Source: Catenaria anguillulae PL171 (taxonomy: Eukaryota > Blastocladiomycota > Blastocladiomycetes > Blastocladiales > Catenariaceae). Taken from it: a stretch of DNA of 25,657 nt. The stretch lies in contig MCFL01000329.1 of assembly GCA_002102555.1 (NCBI GenBank), positions 1 through 25,657 of the forward strand, in the 5' to 3' direction. The notes beneath the pieces were generated by a model. It was not told the origin of the DNA and did no database searches. It saw nothing but the letters and a program-made list of their open reading frames with translations. The translations under genes and the position numbers were made by a program. This document shows positions 8,989-20,109 of this stretch, piece by piece (within the stretch, counting starts at the first letter, position 1; every line of letters starts with the position of its first letter).

Positions 8989-10425
8989 ATGTCCTCCTTA
9001 CCAAACTCCCCGACAACGATATCTGCTTCCCACGGCCACCACCATTCGGCCCCCATTGCGGATTCATCTTCATCACGTCCAGAACGCGATTCGGAATCCA
9101 CGCCGCTGCTCCACGGCAGCTCAAACTCAACCAGATCGAGCTACTCGCACGCCGACCGACGACCACCGCCGCATCCATCGTCGTCTTCTTCATCACCTAC
9201 ATCACCGACACGCTCCGTCATGGCTCGCGCATACGAAATCCCGCCGGAATCTCCACGCCGGCCAACACCGCGGTGGCTCGCTGGAGTGCTACTGTTGATT
9301 TGCTTGGTGGCATTCATTGTGCAATCCGAGAGTATGTTATGTATACCTCCACACGAACACATGGTCGTCATCCGCTTGCATAGCTCGATCGCTCGTTGAC
9401 TGACTCGCTCACATTGTCTAGTCACGGCCTTTGTCCAAAACCGCATCCACTACCGCAAGCCCTACTTTATGCTGTGGTACTCGCACTCGTGCTACACTCT
9501 GCTCCTGCCCTTCCACTTTCTGTTTTGCTACCTGTACCACGGCCGCACACTCACGCCGACCAAGCGCTACCTTGCCTCTGCCACGCACGCGCTTCGCGGG
9601 TCGTCCACGGTCCCATTCATCCCACGCATGATCCTGTTTGCCATCGGCTCGGCCTTCCCCTCGTACTGCTGGTACACGGCCGTAAGCTACACGAGCATGT
9701 CCAACGTGACGGCCTTGTACAACACGTTTACGTTTTTCGCGCTCGTGTTTTCGGTGTGGATGCGCGTGGACGGCGAGCGCTTGCACGTGCGCAATGTGTC
9801 TGCGGTGGTTGCAAGTTTGTTGGGCATTGCCGCCATCACGTTCCTGCCCGCATCGCTCGATGCGTCCGGATCCGCAGGTGCACAGGATGATCCTTCCAAG
9901 AAACCCGTCATGGCGCACTTGGCATGGTTTGGCGATCTCATGGCCGTGACGGGCGCCGCCACGTACGGCTTGTACGAGGCAACGTACAAAAAGTATGCTG
10001 TGCCGCCCAACCGGCCCACGCTGTCGTTTGCCACGGTCGTCACGGGCATGATTGGCGTGTTCACGCTACTTGTGCTGTGGATTCCTATCCCGATCTTGCA
10101 CTGGGTGGGCCACGAAACGTTCCAGTGGCCCTCCATGTACCAGTTTGGATACCTAACGCTGATTGCCCTCACGGGCATCATGTTCAATGCCACATTCATG
10201 CTTTTGATTGCGTTCACGAGTCCCGTTATGGCGGCCGTCGGCATCATGTTGACGATTCCGTGTGTGGCTGTGGTCGAGGTGGCCATGGGCGTGGTGACGC
10301 GCGTGCCGTTTGGGACTGTGGTTGGGTCGGTGGTGATTTGCATCGGGTTTGCGTTGCTCGTGAGTGGGTATACTGGGGACAAGGCCATGGCCGCTGAACG
10401 GGTCAGGGTTGTGGATGAGGAGTGA
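8989..10425 (+). CDS. Drug/metabolite-transporter superfamily protein (SLC35F-like, 10 TM)
   Basis: Two exons, 8989-9331 and 9422-10425, with a 90-bp GTATGT...CTAG intron in phase 1, give 448 residues. Residues 1-95 are a hydrophilic His/Ser/Pro-rich cytosolic tail containing ESTPLL (residues 36-41). That fits the acidic dileucine pattern used for vacuolar sorting in yeast. Ten hydrophobic helices follow, the first spanning about residues 96-113. They include the EamA-type segment NVTALYNTFTFFALVFSVW, FGDLMAVTGAATYGLYEATYKKY, and a late MAAVGIMLTIPCVAVVE segment. By recall this late segment resembles the SLC35F3/F4 group and the yeast vacuolar membrane protein YML018C. The substrate cannot be told from sequence; a thiamine link exists only for vertebrate SLC35F3. 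The ATG at 8989 is the first Met of the frame. The gene is convergent with the ASH gene, 101 bp from its stop. Confidence 0.85.
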
Positions 10426-10526
10426 TATATGTTCTTGTATTTATCATGTATATTGCATTGTCTATGATCCACTTTGGGTTTTCAATGTCCGTGCCAGAGC
10501 AAATCTTTCACTTCATGTTTTCGTAT

Positions 10527-13500
10527 TCACTTCTTGTCCGACCTCTCTGCCTCCCACGCATCCAACACCTTTGTCCAATCCACCTCGTCGCCCGCCCGCG
10601 GCACTCCCAGCCGCCCATCCACCACGCTCATTGACAAGACAACCCGGACAATGCGTCCCGCATCGCCGCCTGCTGCCATGCGCCGCGTCTCTGCATCGTA
10701 TCCGCCGCTCAGCACCATGTCCATAAATGCACCGGTCAGGTCTGGTACAGGCTTGTTCCAGGGAATGGCCACGAGGGTGGCCGTGGGCGGCACATTGGCG
10801 ATGCCTATGAATGTTGCGGGAACGGAATCCGGATCTGTTGGTGTGGGTGGGTTCAGTACAGTGATATACTCGGTCGAGTTGAATGCAAACTCGATGGGTG
10901 TGGGCTGGCCAACGGGCACGGCAATGCACGAGGTGCGCGTGAGGCTCGAGAAGAGCGTTGGGACCAGCAAATGTGTGGGAATTGGGGGCGTCGTGTGAGG
11001 ATGATGACTTGGATGTGCGGGTGAGGGCTGTGAAACTGACGTCGTCACAGGCACAGGTGCCGATTCGCCGCCCACGGCCACGGGTGGGGAGGAAGCTGGC
11101 GAAGCGGCGGTTGGCTGCCCCGATGTCGGGCTCGTTGGCCGACTTGATAATGGACTGGTCGCATCTTGCAGCATTGGCTGTTGCACTTGCTGCCCCGTCG
11201 CTTCACTTGACGCCGCACTCGGTGCGGTTGTCACTGAACGGTCCACGTCCTTCCTTGTTCCCGGCATCTGAAACTCACCAAACGCAATACTCGCGTGCAC
11301 CCCACCATGCGCTCCCGCGCCATGCTTGTCTGCACCTCCGCCCTTGCCAGCGGCCCCAGGCTTGCCCTCTGCCTTTCCGTGTGCTGCGGGGACAATGGCG
11401 CCAGGCCTCACATGCAATGCATACAGTCCGCGCGGCCACGTCACGGCATACACGGCTTGGCGTGCAAATCCACGGCCGAGGGTAGCGACACGTGTCCACA
11501 GAAGGTGTAGCGGGAGTGTGGCCGTTGGCACTGGCGCGGCAGGAACAGGGACGGGAGTGTCCGACGTAGCAAGTGATGGGGATGATGCACGAGCTGTCGC
11601 CGAAGCGGTGAGAGGCGGCAGTGCAATGGTCATTGTGAGCGGCATGCCGAGGAGGTTGAGGCCGTGCAGCCAGGGAGTCCATGTCACGACAATGTGGAGC
11701 ACGCTGCCTTGGCATTCAATGCGTGCCGTTGCAGTCTGAGGTTGACCGATCACGGATGCATCCGGGTGAGGTTTGACGGCGGTGGCAGAGATAGAGTTAG
11801 AGTCACAGTTGCACTTGATTTTGCTGGAATGACATCGGATGGTTGCCAAGCAACCGTGAGCGCAGGTGTGGAACATGAGGATTTGCGAATGGGTACGGCG
11901 AATGCGGCTGCGTTGGGATACAGTCAAGGTGCGCGAAGGAGAGTCGCCAAAATAAATGTCGCCCAGTTCCCACGTATGGGTGATTGGCACGATTGAGGAT
12001 GATGAGCATTCTGGGCTGGCCGGGTCGGATGGCGGTACCATGAGCGGGCTTGAGTCGTCCCCGACCGTCCAAGACAATTGCGGCGCATACACGGTTCCCG
12101 AAAGCAGCACGGCCGTGCGTGTTCCATGCGAATGCAGACTCAACTTGCGCGTGACTAGGGTTCCGTCGCCTGAAATCGGCAATGGCGGTGCAAGACTGGT
12201 CGAGTCGAGCGCCAGGCACACGTCGCCATGCGACAAGGGCGGAATCGGGCGCACTGCCTTGGACAGCCGGAACGGGGCAGGGATTGTCAACTCTGGTGTC
12301 AAGTGCTGCGTTCGATGATGGTTGAGCAGTCGCAGTTTGGTCGTTGCGACGCATCCCATGGCCACAGGCCCAAAATCGACGGTCGGCGGCATGTGGATGG
12401 ACATGATCGGCGACGTCAGCGTGCATGTCACGTCAATGTGTTGCAAGGTCCAGTCGAGACGCGTATCCTCCGAAAGAAAGCGAGCCTTGGGATTGTAGGC
12501 AGAACTGCCGTGGCGGTGCGTCAAAAGATCATGACGGGTACGCGGTAGGTGATGGTGGCGGAAAGCATGGGCGATACACCACCCGCGGGTAGGTCCGGTG
12601 GTGGCTGAGGGCCGGTGGCACTCACAGCTCCCGAGTTGGCAGCGGACCCAGCGGCTGTGTTGGCGGTCGCTGCTCCAGACCGTGCGCTGGCGGTCAGCGC
12701 GGCTGAGCTTGCACCTGCTTTGGCGCGATTCTTGCTTGCACTGCCCGCACGTTTGCCATTGGTCGATGCTTGCAGGCCGTCGCCTTGCGGCGGTGCCAAA
12801 CTCTTGGATCCATCTGTGGCCATACGAGACCCACCGCGCGCTGGCAACGGCTGCGTGGATCCCTGAGGGCTATTGCCAGAGCCAGGCTGTGATGGCTGAT
12901 CCGTCGAACCATCCAGGTTGGCGTTGGCTGCACTGTTCTTTGGCTGCGGAAGAACCTTGGGTGGGACAAAAAGAAAAGTGACTGAAACCGTGGGTCGCTT
13001 TTGAGGTTGAAGTTGGCCATGGCCGTTTTGGATGTGCAACAGTCGTGTGAGATCCATAGATGGCTGGTCGGCACCACCAACGCTTGGCGGCGCTGCCGTT
13101 GTGGCGCTGGCATTGGTTCCTGACAAGATTTCGGACACGGGGCCCTCGACTCGAACAACTTGCACTGCCAATGGACTGACTGTCACTGCTTCGCTTGGTG
13201 TTGTTGCCGCCAGGTTCAATGTTGAACGCGTCGGCGATTTTGGCCGAGCTGTGGATCCAGACCTTGGGCGGCCCTGGGCTTGTGCCCCAGGGGGCGACTT
13301 GGGGCGCAAGCCGGCCGAAACTGGTGAAAGCGATCCTCCATTGGATGCTGCAGCAGATGCGGGTTCTGCTGCTGATGTCGTCGCTGGAACGGTGGTCGGG
13401 TCACTGCCCACGATAAATGTCGCCATATCCTGTGTGCGATGCTCCTTGGCCTGCCCTTTCGCGCTCGTTGAAGGTCCACGACAGCTCCACCGTGGATGAA

Positions 13501-15800
13501 GAAATTGAACCCGGCGCAGCCAATCCAAGCTCGACCTTGTTGGCGCTTAACTGCGCAATTGGCTGATGGACATTTCCGGTGATGGAAACCGTGGTTGACG
13601 TGACTGGGCCACTGGGTACCAACCCACGGAATACAACCTGTGTCGCGACTTTGCCAGCGGACAGAGCGGAAAAGCAAAGCGTGCCTGAGACTGAGGAACC
13701 CGGCTCCAATAGCAAATGGTCGGCCGTGGTCAAGAGAGAAAATGAGACGTTTGCTTGGGAATCCATGCCAACCAGCTGTGCAACTGGAAGCGGGTTGGTC
13801 AGGGTGACGGCCACTGAATGCTGGTCACCTGTGAGCATGCGCTGAGGCAGCGAAATAAGCTCGTGGGAGACATCCAGTCGAGGGGTAAAGAAGAGACCAG
13901 TCAGCTGGACAGACGCCGAGCCCGCTGGTTTTGTCAAGCAAACGACGCAAGCTTCAAACTCGAGTGGCCGACCATCTTGGGTTGCGCCGTGATGCAAGTT
14001 GCCGCTTCCAGAGGGGGATACAGCTGAGATTGCGATTCGGATCGGAACCTCGCTGTGCGCTGAAATAGAACCTTGGTGCGGTGTCAACTGCACGTCGATT
14101 ACAGGGTCGAGCTGCCGCAGCTTCAGGGTGTATCGCTCTGGCCATGGGTTGGGATTGCGAAGCATGAATGTTTTCTGAACTGGACATGCACTTGGGCTTG
14201 GATGAAACGCAAACGTGGATCCTTGCACCCATTCCAGTGGCCGAGCAAACCCACTCACAGCGACTGGAACTTTGGCCACCAATGCACCTGATAACCCGCT
14301 CTTGATGTGAATCGACCCCAGCGTGCCTTGCATACGAACGAGTGCATCCAATCCATCCAACACGCGGCGTGGGTCGACACGGAACGAGACTTGAGCTGCG
14401 TCCCCTGCTCCCAGCTGAATCTGCTCGGATTCGGGTTGGATCAAGATAGCATTCAATTCGTCCTCCAATTCGATAACCACCTTCCCATACCCCATGCCAC
14501 GATTCACAACTTCGACAGAATGATCCAACGCGGTCGGAGAAACCACAATGGTACTTGTGCGGGGAACGTGCAAGCTGCATTGGTCTGCATCCACCAGGAC
14601 TGGCCACTCCACCGTGGACCCGTTGATTTCTACCAGGACGTAAAGCCGAGTGTCTGGTTGCAGCTCATGAGGCTTTTTCAAGGTGATTTTGGCATCCATG
14701 TGATGGCCCGTGGGCAATGTGCGGCACCAGCGAGTGGGCTCATGGCCAATGGGCGTGATTTTGAGGTGACGATCGTGTTCGAGAGGAATGGGGAGCCAGT
14801 GCACACGAGTGGCAACAAGACTCTTTTGGGCAATCGTTATGGTTGTTGTTGCTTGATAAGCGGTGAGTTTGATGACGGGCGGGCTAAACTCGAGGTCAGG
14901 GAAGTCTGCATTTTTCGCACGACATGCCTCCTGCTGGTTGAACCGGTATGCGATCGGTACTGGGACCGCCTTGGCTTTCTTGCCATCCCCATTCATGATA
15001 GGTGATGGAGGTGTACATGGTCTTGGTGCGAGGAGCTTTGGAATTTCGTCGGCCAGCACCGGCAACAACTTGTCGATGCGATGCAATTCGTCTGGGCTGG
15101 GCTTGGTTGGAATCGCATTGACCTGCTGCCCAAACCTCGGGCGCACGGTCCAAGACTTTCGGTGCATAATGCGATCGCATTCCTCTCGCATTTCTGCTGC
15201 CACTCTTTCCCTGATCTCGGCGGCCCGCTGCTCGTTTTTCCTGCTCTTGATGGAGAGTGCCAGCTCGGACGCGACGAGCGACGTGTTTGACTTGACAATG
15301 CTACGTTCCAATGCACTCATGGACGCAGTATTGACGATGGGCAAACGGACTTGATGTCGATTGGGCGACAGCTTGGTAGCGAGTGGCGAGCTGGCAGTCG
15401 GTGTGGTTGTGCGCCGTACGGGATGGAGGCGCAGTTCTGCGACAGTTTCGGCGAGATCGGTAAGCGCTTGCTCGCGCTTGGCGAGCATGGCGGCGTGTGC
15501 TCGCTTTGAAGCAAGCCGCCCTGCGCGCCATTCTTGGAACAGGCGGTTGAAGGCGTTTTCGTCGGGCGAGGAAACGCGTGCAACTGGTGGCGGCGGTGGT
15601 ACATGCCGCCGCGTGTGAATTGTTGAATTGTCATGTCGAGGGCGCGGACGTTTGGAGCGTTGCCTGGACCGAGGCGATCTTGGCTCAGCACCGAGGTTGG
15701 TGGGAACTTGATCCTCAAACGAAACGCCAGGAAAAAGCTCACATTCGTCCGTCGAGGCGGCCGCAACTCGATTCACGATCGGTTCCGAGACAATATTCAT
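10527..15800 (-). CDS. Large ASH/MSP-repeat protein, probably axonemal (cilia- and flagella-associated)
   Basis: Three long overlapping minus-strand frames (15800-13401, 13528-12521, 12524-10527) form one gene of roughly 1,700 residues. Residues 82-126 and 160-213 are charged helices. After them come repeated Ig-like ASH/MSP-type modules, recognisable by strand patterns such as KVELGLAAPGSISSSTVEL, VDFGPVAMGCVATTKLRLLN and WELGDIYFGDSPSRTLTV. Low-complexity Pro/Ser/Ala linkers separate them. Such arrays occur in HYDIN, CFAP65, CFAP74, CFAP47 and DLEC1, which belong to the axoneme. I cannot choose among them. A flagellar role fits a zoosporic fungus. Join 1 is ambiguous: minus-strand introns 13490-13430 (61 bp) or 13411-13321 (91 bp) both restore frame, but donors (GTGGAG, GTGGGC) are weak. 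Join 2 could be 12541-12486 (56 bp) or 12541-12468 (74 bp), both from a GTACCC donor with a poor acceptor. Sequencing indels are an alternative explanation. The first ATG is at 15800. Confidence 0.7.
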
Positions 15801-16009
15801 TGTGCATTTCCGTTATTGACTGTAATGCATGCAGTGTCAAGTACTGAGGTTCGTCATTTGAAGTCGGGATTCATTTCCTCTGGCCAACAAATATCTCGTG
15901 TGATTAGAGTCCGCGAACAACGAAGGTGAAATGTGCGGAGCTCATACATCGATCTTTACCAGCATTCGTGAGCTATTTCCAAGTACTCCGAAAAAAATGT
16001 ACTGGCAAC

Positions 16010-16362
16010 CTAGTAACTATGTACTCCATTAAAGCCATATTCATTAAAGGAATCGAGTTGCCACTGCTCATGCGATACGGATGCGACACGACAGAAGGAT
16101 AGGATGGTGCCCACGTGCATAGCGTGCAAAGTGGAGCCAGTACCAAGCTTGACGAGAACGGGAATGGGGATATGCTTCGCGAAGAGCCAGAATCCGCGAC
16201 CAAGTCCTTGTTTCCGTGGAATGGATTCTTGCTTGGCTGCGGGTGGCAACGATTCTATGGGAGGATCAGTTAACGTGACCATTCCATTCGTGAGGACCAA
16301 CGAACGAGAAGGAATGTTCAACACATACCATGGTCGGAACAGTGGGTGTAGACATGATCCAT
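16010..16362 (-). CDS. Possible small two-exon gene of unknown function
   Basis: A 92-residue product is possible from exons 16362-16329 and 16254-16010 on the minus strand. They are joined across a 74-bp intron with a GTATGT donor, a TTAAC/CTGAT branch-like stretch and a CATAG acceptor, leaving phase 1. Exon 2 starts SLPPAAKQESIPRKQG and continues with a mildly hydrophobic stretch (FWLFAKHIPIPVLVKLG). Many codons end in C or G. The sequence resembles no family I know. A second frame over exon 2 is also open, reached from another ATG inside exon 1, so the reading frame is uncertain. It could instead be the 5' part of a non-coding transcript. Confidence 0.3.
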
Positions 16363-16741
16363 GAGCGTGTTGAACTTGGCGAAGGATCAAGTTGTTGCGA
16401 GCGTGATTACTTGGCGGGCAGCGGGCAGCGGGCAGGGATCAGGCTTGTGCCATGAGCTGACGACAAGGTGGATAATGCAGTCGTGTTGCCATGCCATAGT
16501 GGTGAGCGAGACAGCAGCGACAGGGCGAGGGACGTTCCCTCTGCATACATCGGTGCGAGGCAACAGCCAACCAGTCACAAACGCCAGATCGATGGCCAGG
16601 GGCCATCCATCCAATGGATCCAATCCGATGACCCAGGCAGCCCCGAGTCATCGACATTACCAATATAGGCGATGGCAGGCAAAGCGAGCCCACCTGTATC
16701 CTCTTTCCACACAAAACACTCTGCGAAACGTCGAATCCGCA
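16363..16741. other. Intergenic region upstream of the DUF3429 gene
   Basis: No TATA box is obvious in this 379-bp stretch. It contains three exact tandem copies of the 7-mer GCGGGCA at 16414-16434. The frame of the downstream gene stays open back to 16361, with an in-frame ATG at 16628, so part of this stretch could be coding if translation starts there. Confidence 0.4.
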
Positions 16742-17568
16742 ATGTACTCGTTCATGCTCGGCCTGCGGTCCGCCTCGGCCTCGGCCGCCGCCCCCCGCCT
16801 CCAACTGAACTTCTACCGCCGCGTCCCGAGCGCCCTGACGCCTGGCCAGCTGTCTCGCCGCACGCAATCCACCACCTCCGGTCCCGCTTCAACTGACCCA
16901 CCAACGTCCCCCACCTCTCCTGCCTCGCCCTCGCCCTCGGCAACTGTGCCCACTACTCTGCGCACGTCGCCCATCCTTCGCCCCTGGTCCTCCATCCCGT
17001 CTGCCCCGAAATACCTCGGGCTCGCGGGCCTGCTCCCATTTCTCGGCACTGCGCTCGGCGCATACACGTGTGTGCCGACCGACATCTTGGGTTTTCAAAT
17101 GCTGCAAGCAACGTATGGCGCGTCCATCTTGTCGTTCATGGGTGCTATTCATTGGGGCACCGGCATGAGTGCCACAGGGCGTACGTTGCCATTCCCGTAT
17201 CCTACTGGTCTCGATGATGAGCTCCCGAGCTGACGACCGATTTTTCTCATGTCATATCCTATGTAGCGCAATCCACGGTCAATTCCCGATACATCCTCTC
17301 GACGGTCCCTTGCCTCGTCGGGTTTGTTTCGCTCAACTTGCCGCCCGATGTGGCCTTGGTTGTGCAATCCGCAGGCTTTTCTGCATTGGCCGCTTGGGAC
17401 ACGCGCGCGTGGAAGCGCGGCGAGGTGCCCGAATGGTACCCGACGCTGCGTTACTTGCTGACGGGCGTCGTGGTCGCCACGCTCGGGGGCACGTGGTGGG
17501 CGGGCAAGCGGCCGATTAAGGGGTTGGCGTTTGAGTTGGGCAATGTGCCAGAGAAGAAAAAGGCTTGA
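16742..17568 (+). CDS. DUF3429 (TMEM69-like) mitochondrial membrane protein
   Basis: Two exons, 16742-17180 and 17267-17568, with an 86-bp GTACGT...GTAG intron in phase 1, give 246 residues. The N-terminus (residues 1-43) has many Arg and Ser, no acidic residues and an amphipathic look, as expected of a mitochondrial presequence. A Pro/Ser/Thr-rich linker follows. From residue about 90 come several membrane helices with the family signature GLAGLLPFLGTALGAY and YGASILSFMGAIHWG. That pattern is typical of PF11911 (DUF3429), which includes human TMEM69. The family's biochemical role is not established. An in-frame upstream ATG at 16628 would add 38 residues, also Arg-rich. I prefer 16742 because it directly gives a compact presequence. 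Confidence 0.8.
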
Positions 17569-17803
17569 GTGACATCAAGAATGATGATTCAACAAATCAA
17601 TATGTATTTGGTTTGTGTTGTTGGTAAAGGGATGCTGGTGATCTGGGTTTGGGGTGTGCGGGATAGGCGGGAAAACCAACACAACAAGACATGACAAGAA
17701 ACACCCCCCAGCTTGCTTTCTGGGACGGGCCTGGCGAGAGAAACACGTTATGTATGTACAAAAGGGCGTGCTCAGTTTCGCAGGCATCCGTCACCCAGGC
17801 ATG

Positions 17804-18985
17804 TTACTCTTCACTGCCCATTTCCAGAGGGGCACATCCAGGAATACTCGCCGCGCTGCTCGACCGGCGGCAATACTCTGGCGGCACCAAGAGCTCGGCA
17901 ACCAAACTTGTCGGGCTCATGGATCCACTCGGACGCCCCGAATCGGTGCTCATCATCATGGCACTGCGGCGCACTTGAAACATGGGCGGGTTCATGACTT
18001 GAATTGGGGATCCGGCCTCGGACGCACTTGCCGCCGAAGCTGCTGTGCCCAACGGATCATGGCCACTTGTGGCCGATGCGCGCGTGACAAGCTGGGCAGG
18101 CGGTGGGGCCATGGACATGCCAGGCGCGTACGAGTAGGAGCGGCGAAGTTGTGAGTACGACGCCGAGGCAGCCAACATCATGTTCTGCAGGTCCAAGGCG
18201 GCAGCAGGGGCAAGCGACGGCGCGGGCCCATGTTGCGACATGGCCCCAGAGTGTGTTGCGTGGCGGTGCAAATGCGACGTGGCGCCGGCAGCCATGTGCC
18301 TGGCGTGTGTGGCCGCGTCGTCGCTCATGTGCCGCACAAATGACGAGTATTGAATGGAAGCTTGGCGGCGGAGACTATAAAGCCCGTGATAAATCCAGAG
18401 TCAGGCAATCTGATTTTGTGAGGGAAAGGGGGAAGTATTGCAGGCATACCATTCGACACATTCGTGCTTGCGCTTGTGCCTGGCCACCTCCTCATTGTGC
18501 CTGTGCAACTTTTCGACTTTTTCCTGCCTCTTCCTTGCCGCCCGTTCCTGTGCGGCCTTGTGGTTGGCGTCGAGCCTGGCCGCCAGCTCCGTGACACGCG
18601 CATGCCGTTTGTCAACAACCTCACGGACGTGCGCGTCATTGTGCTGGTGCAAGTGGTCGTGCATGCGGTCTTGAAGGGCGGCAAGGCGGGTCATGGCGGC
18701 TTGGTGGTCTGCGGCGGCGTGCGAGGCAGAGTCGTGGGCAAGGCGGGAGACAGCGTGCAAGTTGGGTTCGGTGAAGCGGCGAGACACCTTGGAGGAGGCG
18801 CGTTTCGTTGCCAAGGCGGGAGGCGAGGGTGGGCTGCCAGTGGCGGCGGCGGTTGGGAGGATGTCAAAGGCGACAGAGCACTTCTTGGCCTTGAGGTTGG
18901 AGACGGGGAGCGGGCCAAGGTCGACCACATCTTGGTCTTGGTGATCGACGTGGCGATGGTGGTATTGTGGGTGAGTGCCGAGCAT
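17804..18985 (-). CDS. Coiled-coil protein of unknown function
   Basis: Minus-strand exons 18985-18450 and 18374-17804 are separated by a 75-bp intron (GTATGC...TATAG, phase 2), giving 368 residues. Residues about 75-180 are a long charged helix rich in Ala, His, Arg and Glu (for example RLAALQDRMHDHLHQHND and KRQEKVEKLHRHNEEVARHK), most likely a coiled coil. The C-terminal half is Ser/Ala/Met/Pro-rich and disordered. No catalytic motif, signal peptide or membrane segment is seen. The start choice rests on a TATA-like box: TATATAAACCCC at 19086-19075 (minus) lies about 90 bp upstream of this ATG. An in-frame ATG at 19090 would add 35 residues but would place that box inside the coding region. 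The gene is convergent with the DUF3429 gene. A cytoskeletal or basal-body role is possible but not shown. Confidence 0.65.
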
Positions 18986-19072
18986 GGTTGGAATGTTAAC
19001 GATGGTTTGAGAGATGGACTGACTGACTTTGGGCACAAACAGTCGAGACGGGGACGATGGAACGGGCTGTGC

Positions 19073-19086
19073 CAGGGGTTTATATA
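19073..19086 (-). promoter_or_regulatory. TATA-like core promoter of the coiled-coil gene
   Basis: The minus strand reads TATATAAACCCCTG from 19086 to 19073. ATAAACCCCTG is identical to the element at 751-761 before paralog 1, and the distance to the next in-frame ATG is similar (about 90 and 107 bp). Confidence 0.4.
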
Positions 19087-19090
19087 ACAT

Positions 19091-20109
19091 AAGGTTGTCC
19101 GTTGCTTTCCGTCTTTCGGGAAGTCGCTGTGTGGGAAACGGCACTGGCACTGAAGCTTTGAGTGCGCCGAGCTCAGCAGCGAGCGAGCAACAAACACGCT
19201 TCGCGTTGCTTTCTCGAGAGAACCCCGCACTTGGCCACCAGTGAGCAGCGAGGTTGGGCCCTTCACAACTGGCCCCAGAAACCAGGAACACTAGTAATGC
19301 AGGATGAGGTATGTATCAAAATGGGCGAGTGCCACCGATCCCACATCGCCCATCCAACGCAACGCGGGTAGTAGTGACCAAATGTGGTCGATATGTGGTA
19401 TGTGGGAAAGCCTCGGATAATGTGATCGTGCATGGAGTCAAGGTCCAGCCTCTTACATGTATGTATTCGACATCGAATGACAAGGAAAAAGGAGAAAGTG
19501 GGCACAGCCCGTGGATCAACTGGATCGGTGGATAGCCTCATTGACCGACCCTCGTGAGACGCGTCAGAGTTTGTCATCGGCTGCGCCAACTCAATCTCGT
19601 CCCGTCCCTCCCATAAGGAACGACATATGCATACTCAAGCAAATCATGGTCGAATCGGCGGATGGCTGGGTTCGGATCGAACATTGGTACTTCCGGTATG
19701 ATAATTGGTACGGTATGATAAGTAATGTGGCGTCAATGTGAACGTTTGTTTCCACCGGCCTGCCTTCTTATCCGAGTCTGTGGTCGACCACGGTGCAAGC
19801 TTGACCAACGTCCCAGACGGAATCGACTGTGTCGCCGTGATTCGCAACCAGACTTCCCCACCACGTGCTTTGGGCTCCATAATTACTGTGGCGGCCCTCG
19901 AAGTATCGCAATGAGCCAGCGTGGACTGCCACACTGATCACCCGCAAGCAGCCCACACGCAAGTCAACGCTGGAACAACGAGCCATCGAGCAAATGGACA
20001 CATTCTGGACAGCAGCGGACGCGGCCGTAAACCGTACATAATGCCCGGACCGCCCGCACCCCTCACTCTCTCTCATCCCCCCCCCCCCGAGCCACTCGTG
20101 TTTGACTTA
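19091..20109. other. Intergenic, about 1 kb, no supportable gene
   Basis: Short frames exist on both strands without recognisable content. The longest, on the minus strand at 19644-19934 (96 codons), has no family resemblance. An imperfect tandem duplication lies at 19683-19720 (ATTGGTAC plus GGTATGATA, twice), and a C12 tract lies at 20077-20088 just before the pseudogene. Confidence 0.45.

Noticed and set aside
8663-9298. 211-codon plus-strand frame
   Set aside because: It runs through the transporter's leader and first exon in another frame and has a His/Pro/Arg composition without domains.
9687-10472. 261-codon minus-strand frame opposite the transporter
   Set aside because: It is antisense to clear transmembrane helices and has no independent support.
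18464-19087. 207-codon plus-strand frame opposite the coiled-coil gene
   Set aside because: The Gly/Val-rich peptide is typical of an antisense shadow; the minus strand has a well-formed intron and a coiled coil.
19644-19934. 96-codon minus-strand frame
   Set aside because: No recognisable content, and the plus strand is equally open over much of it.
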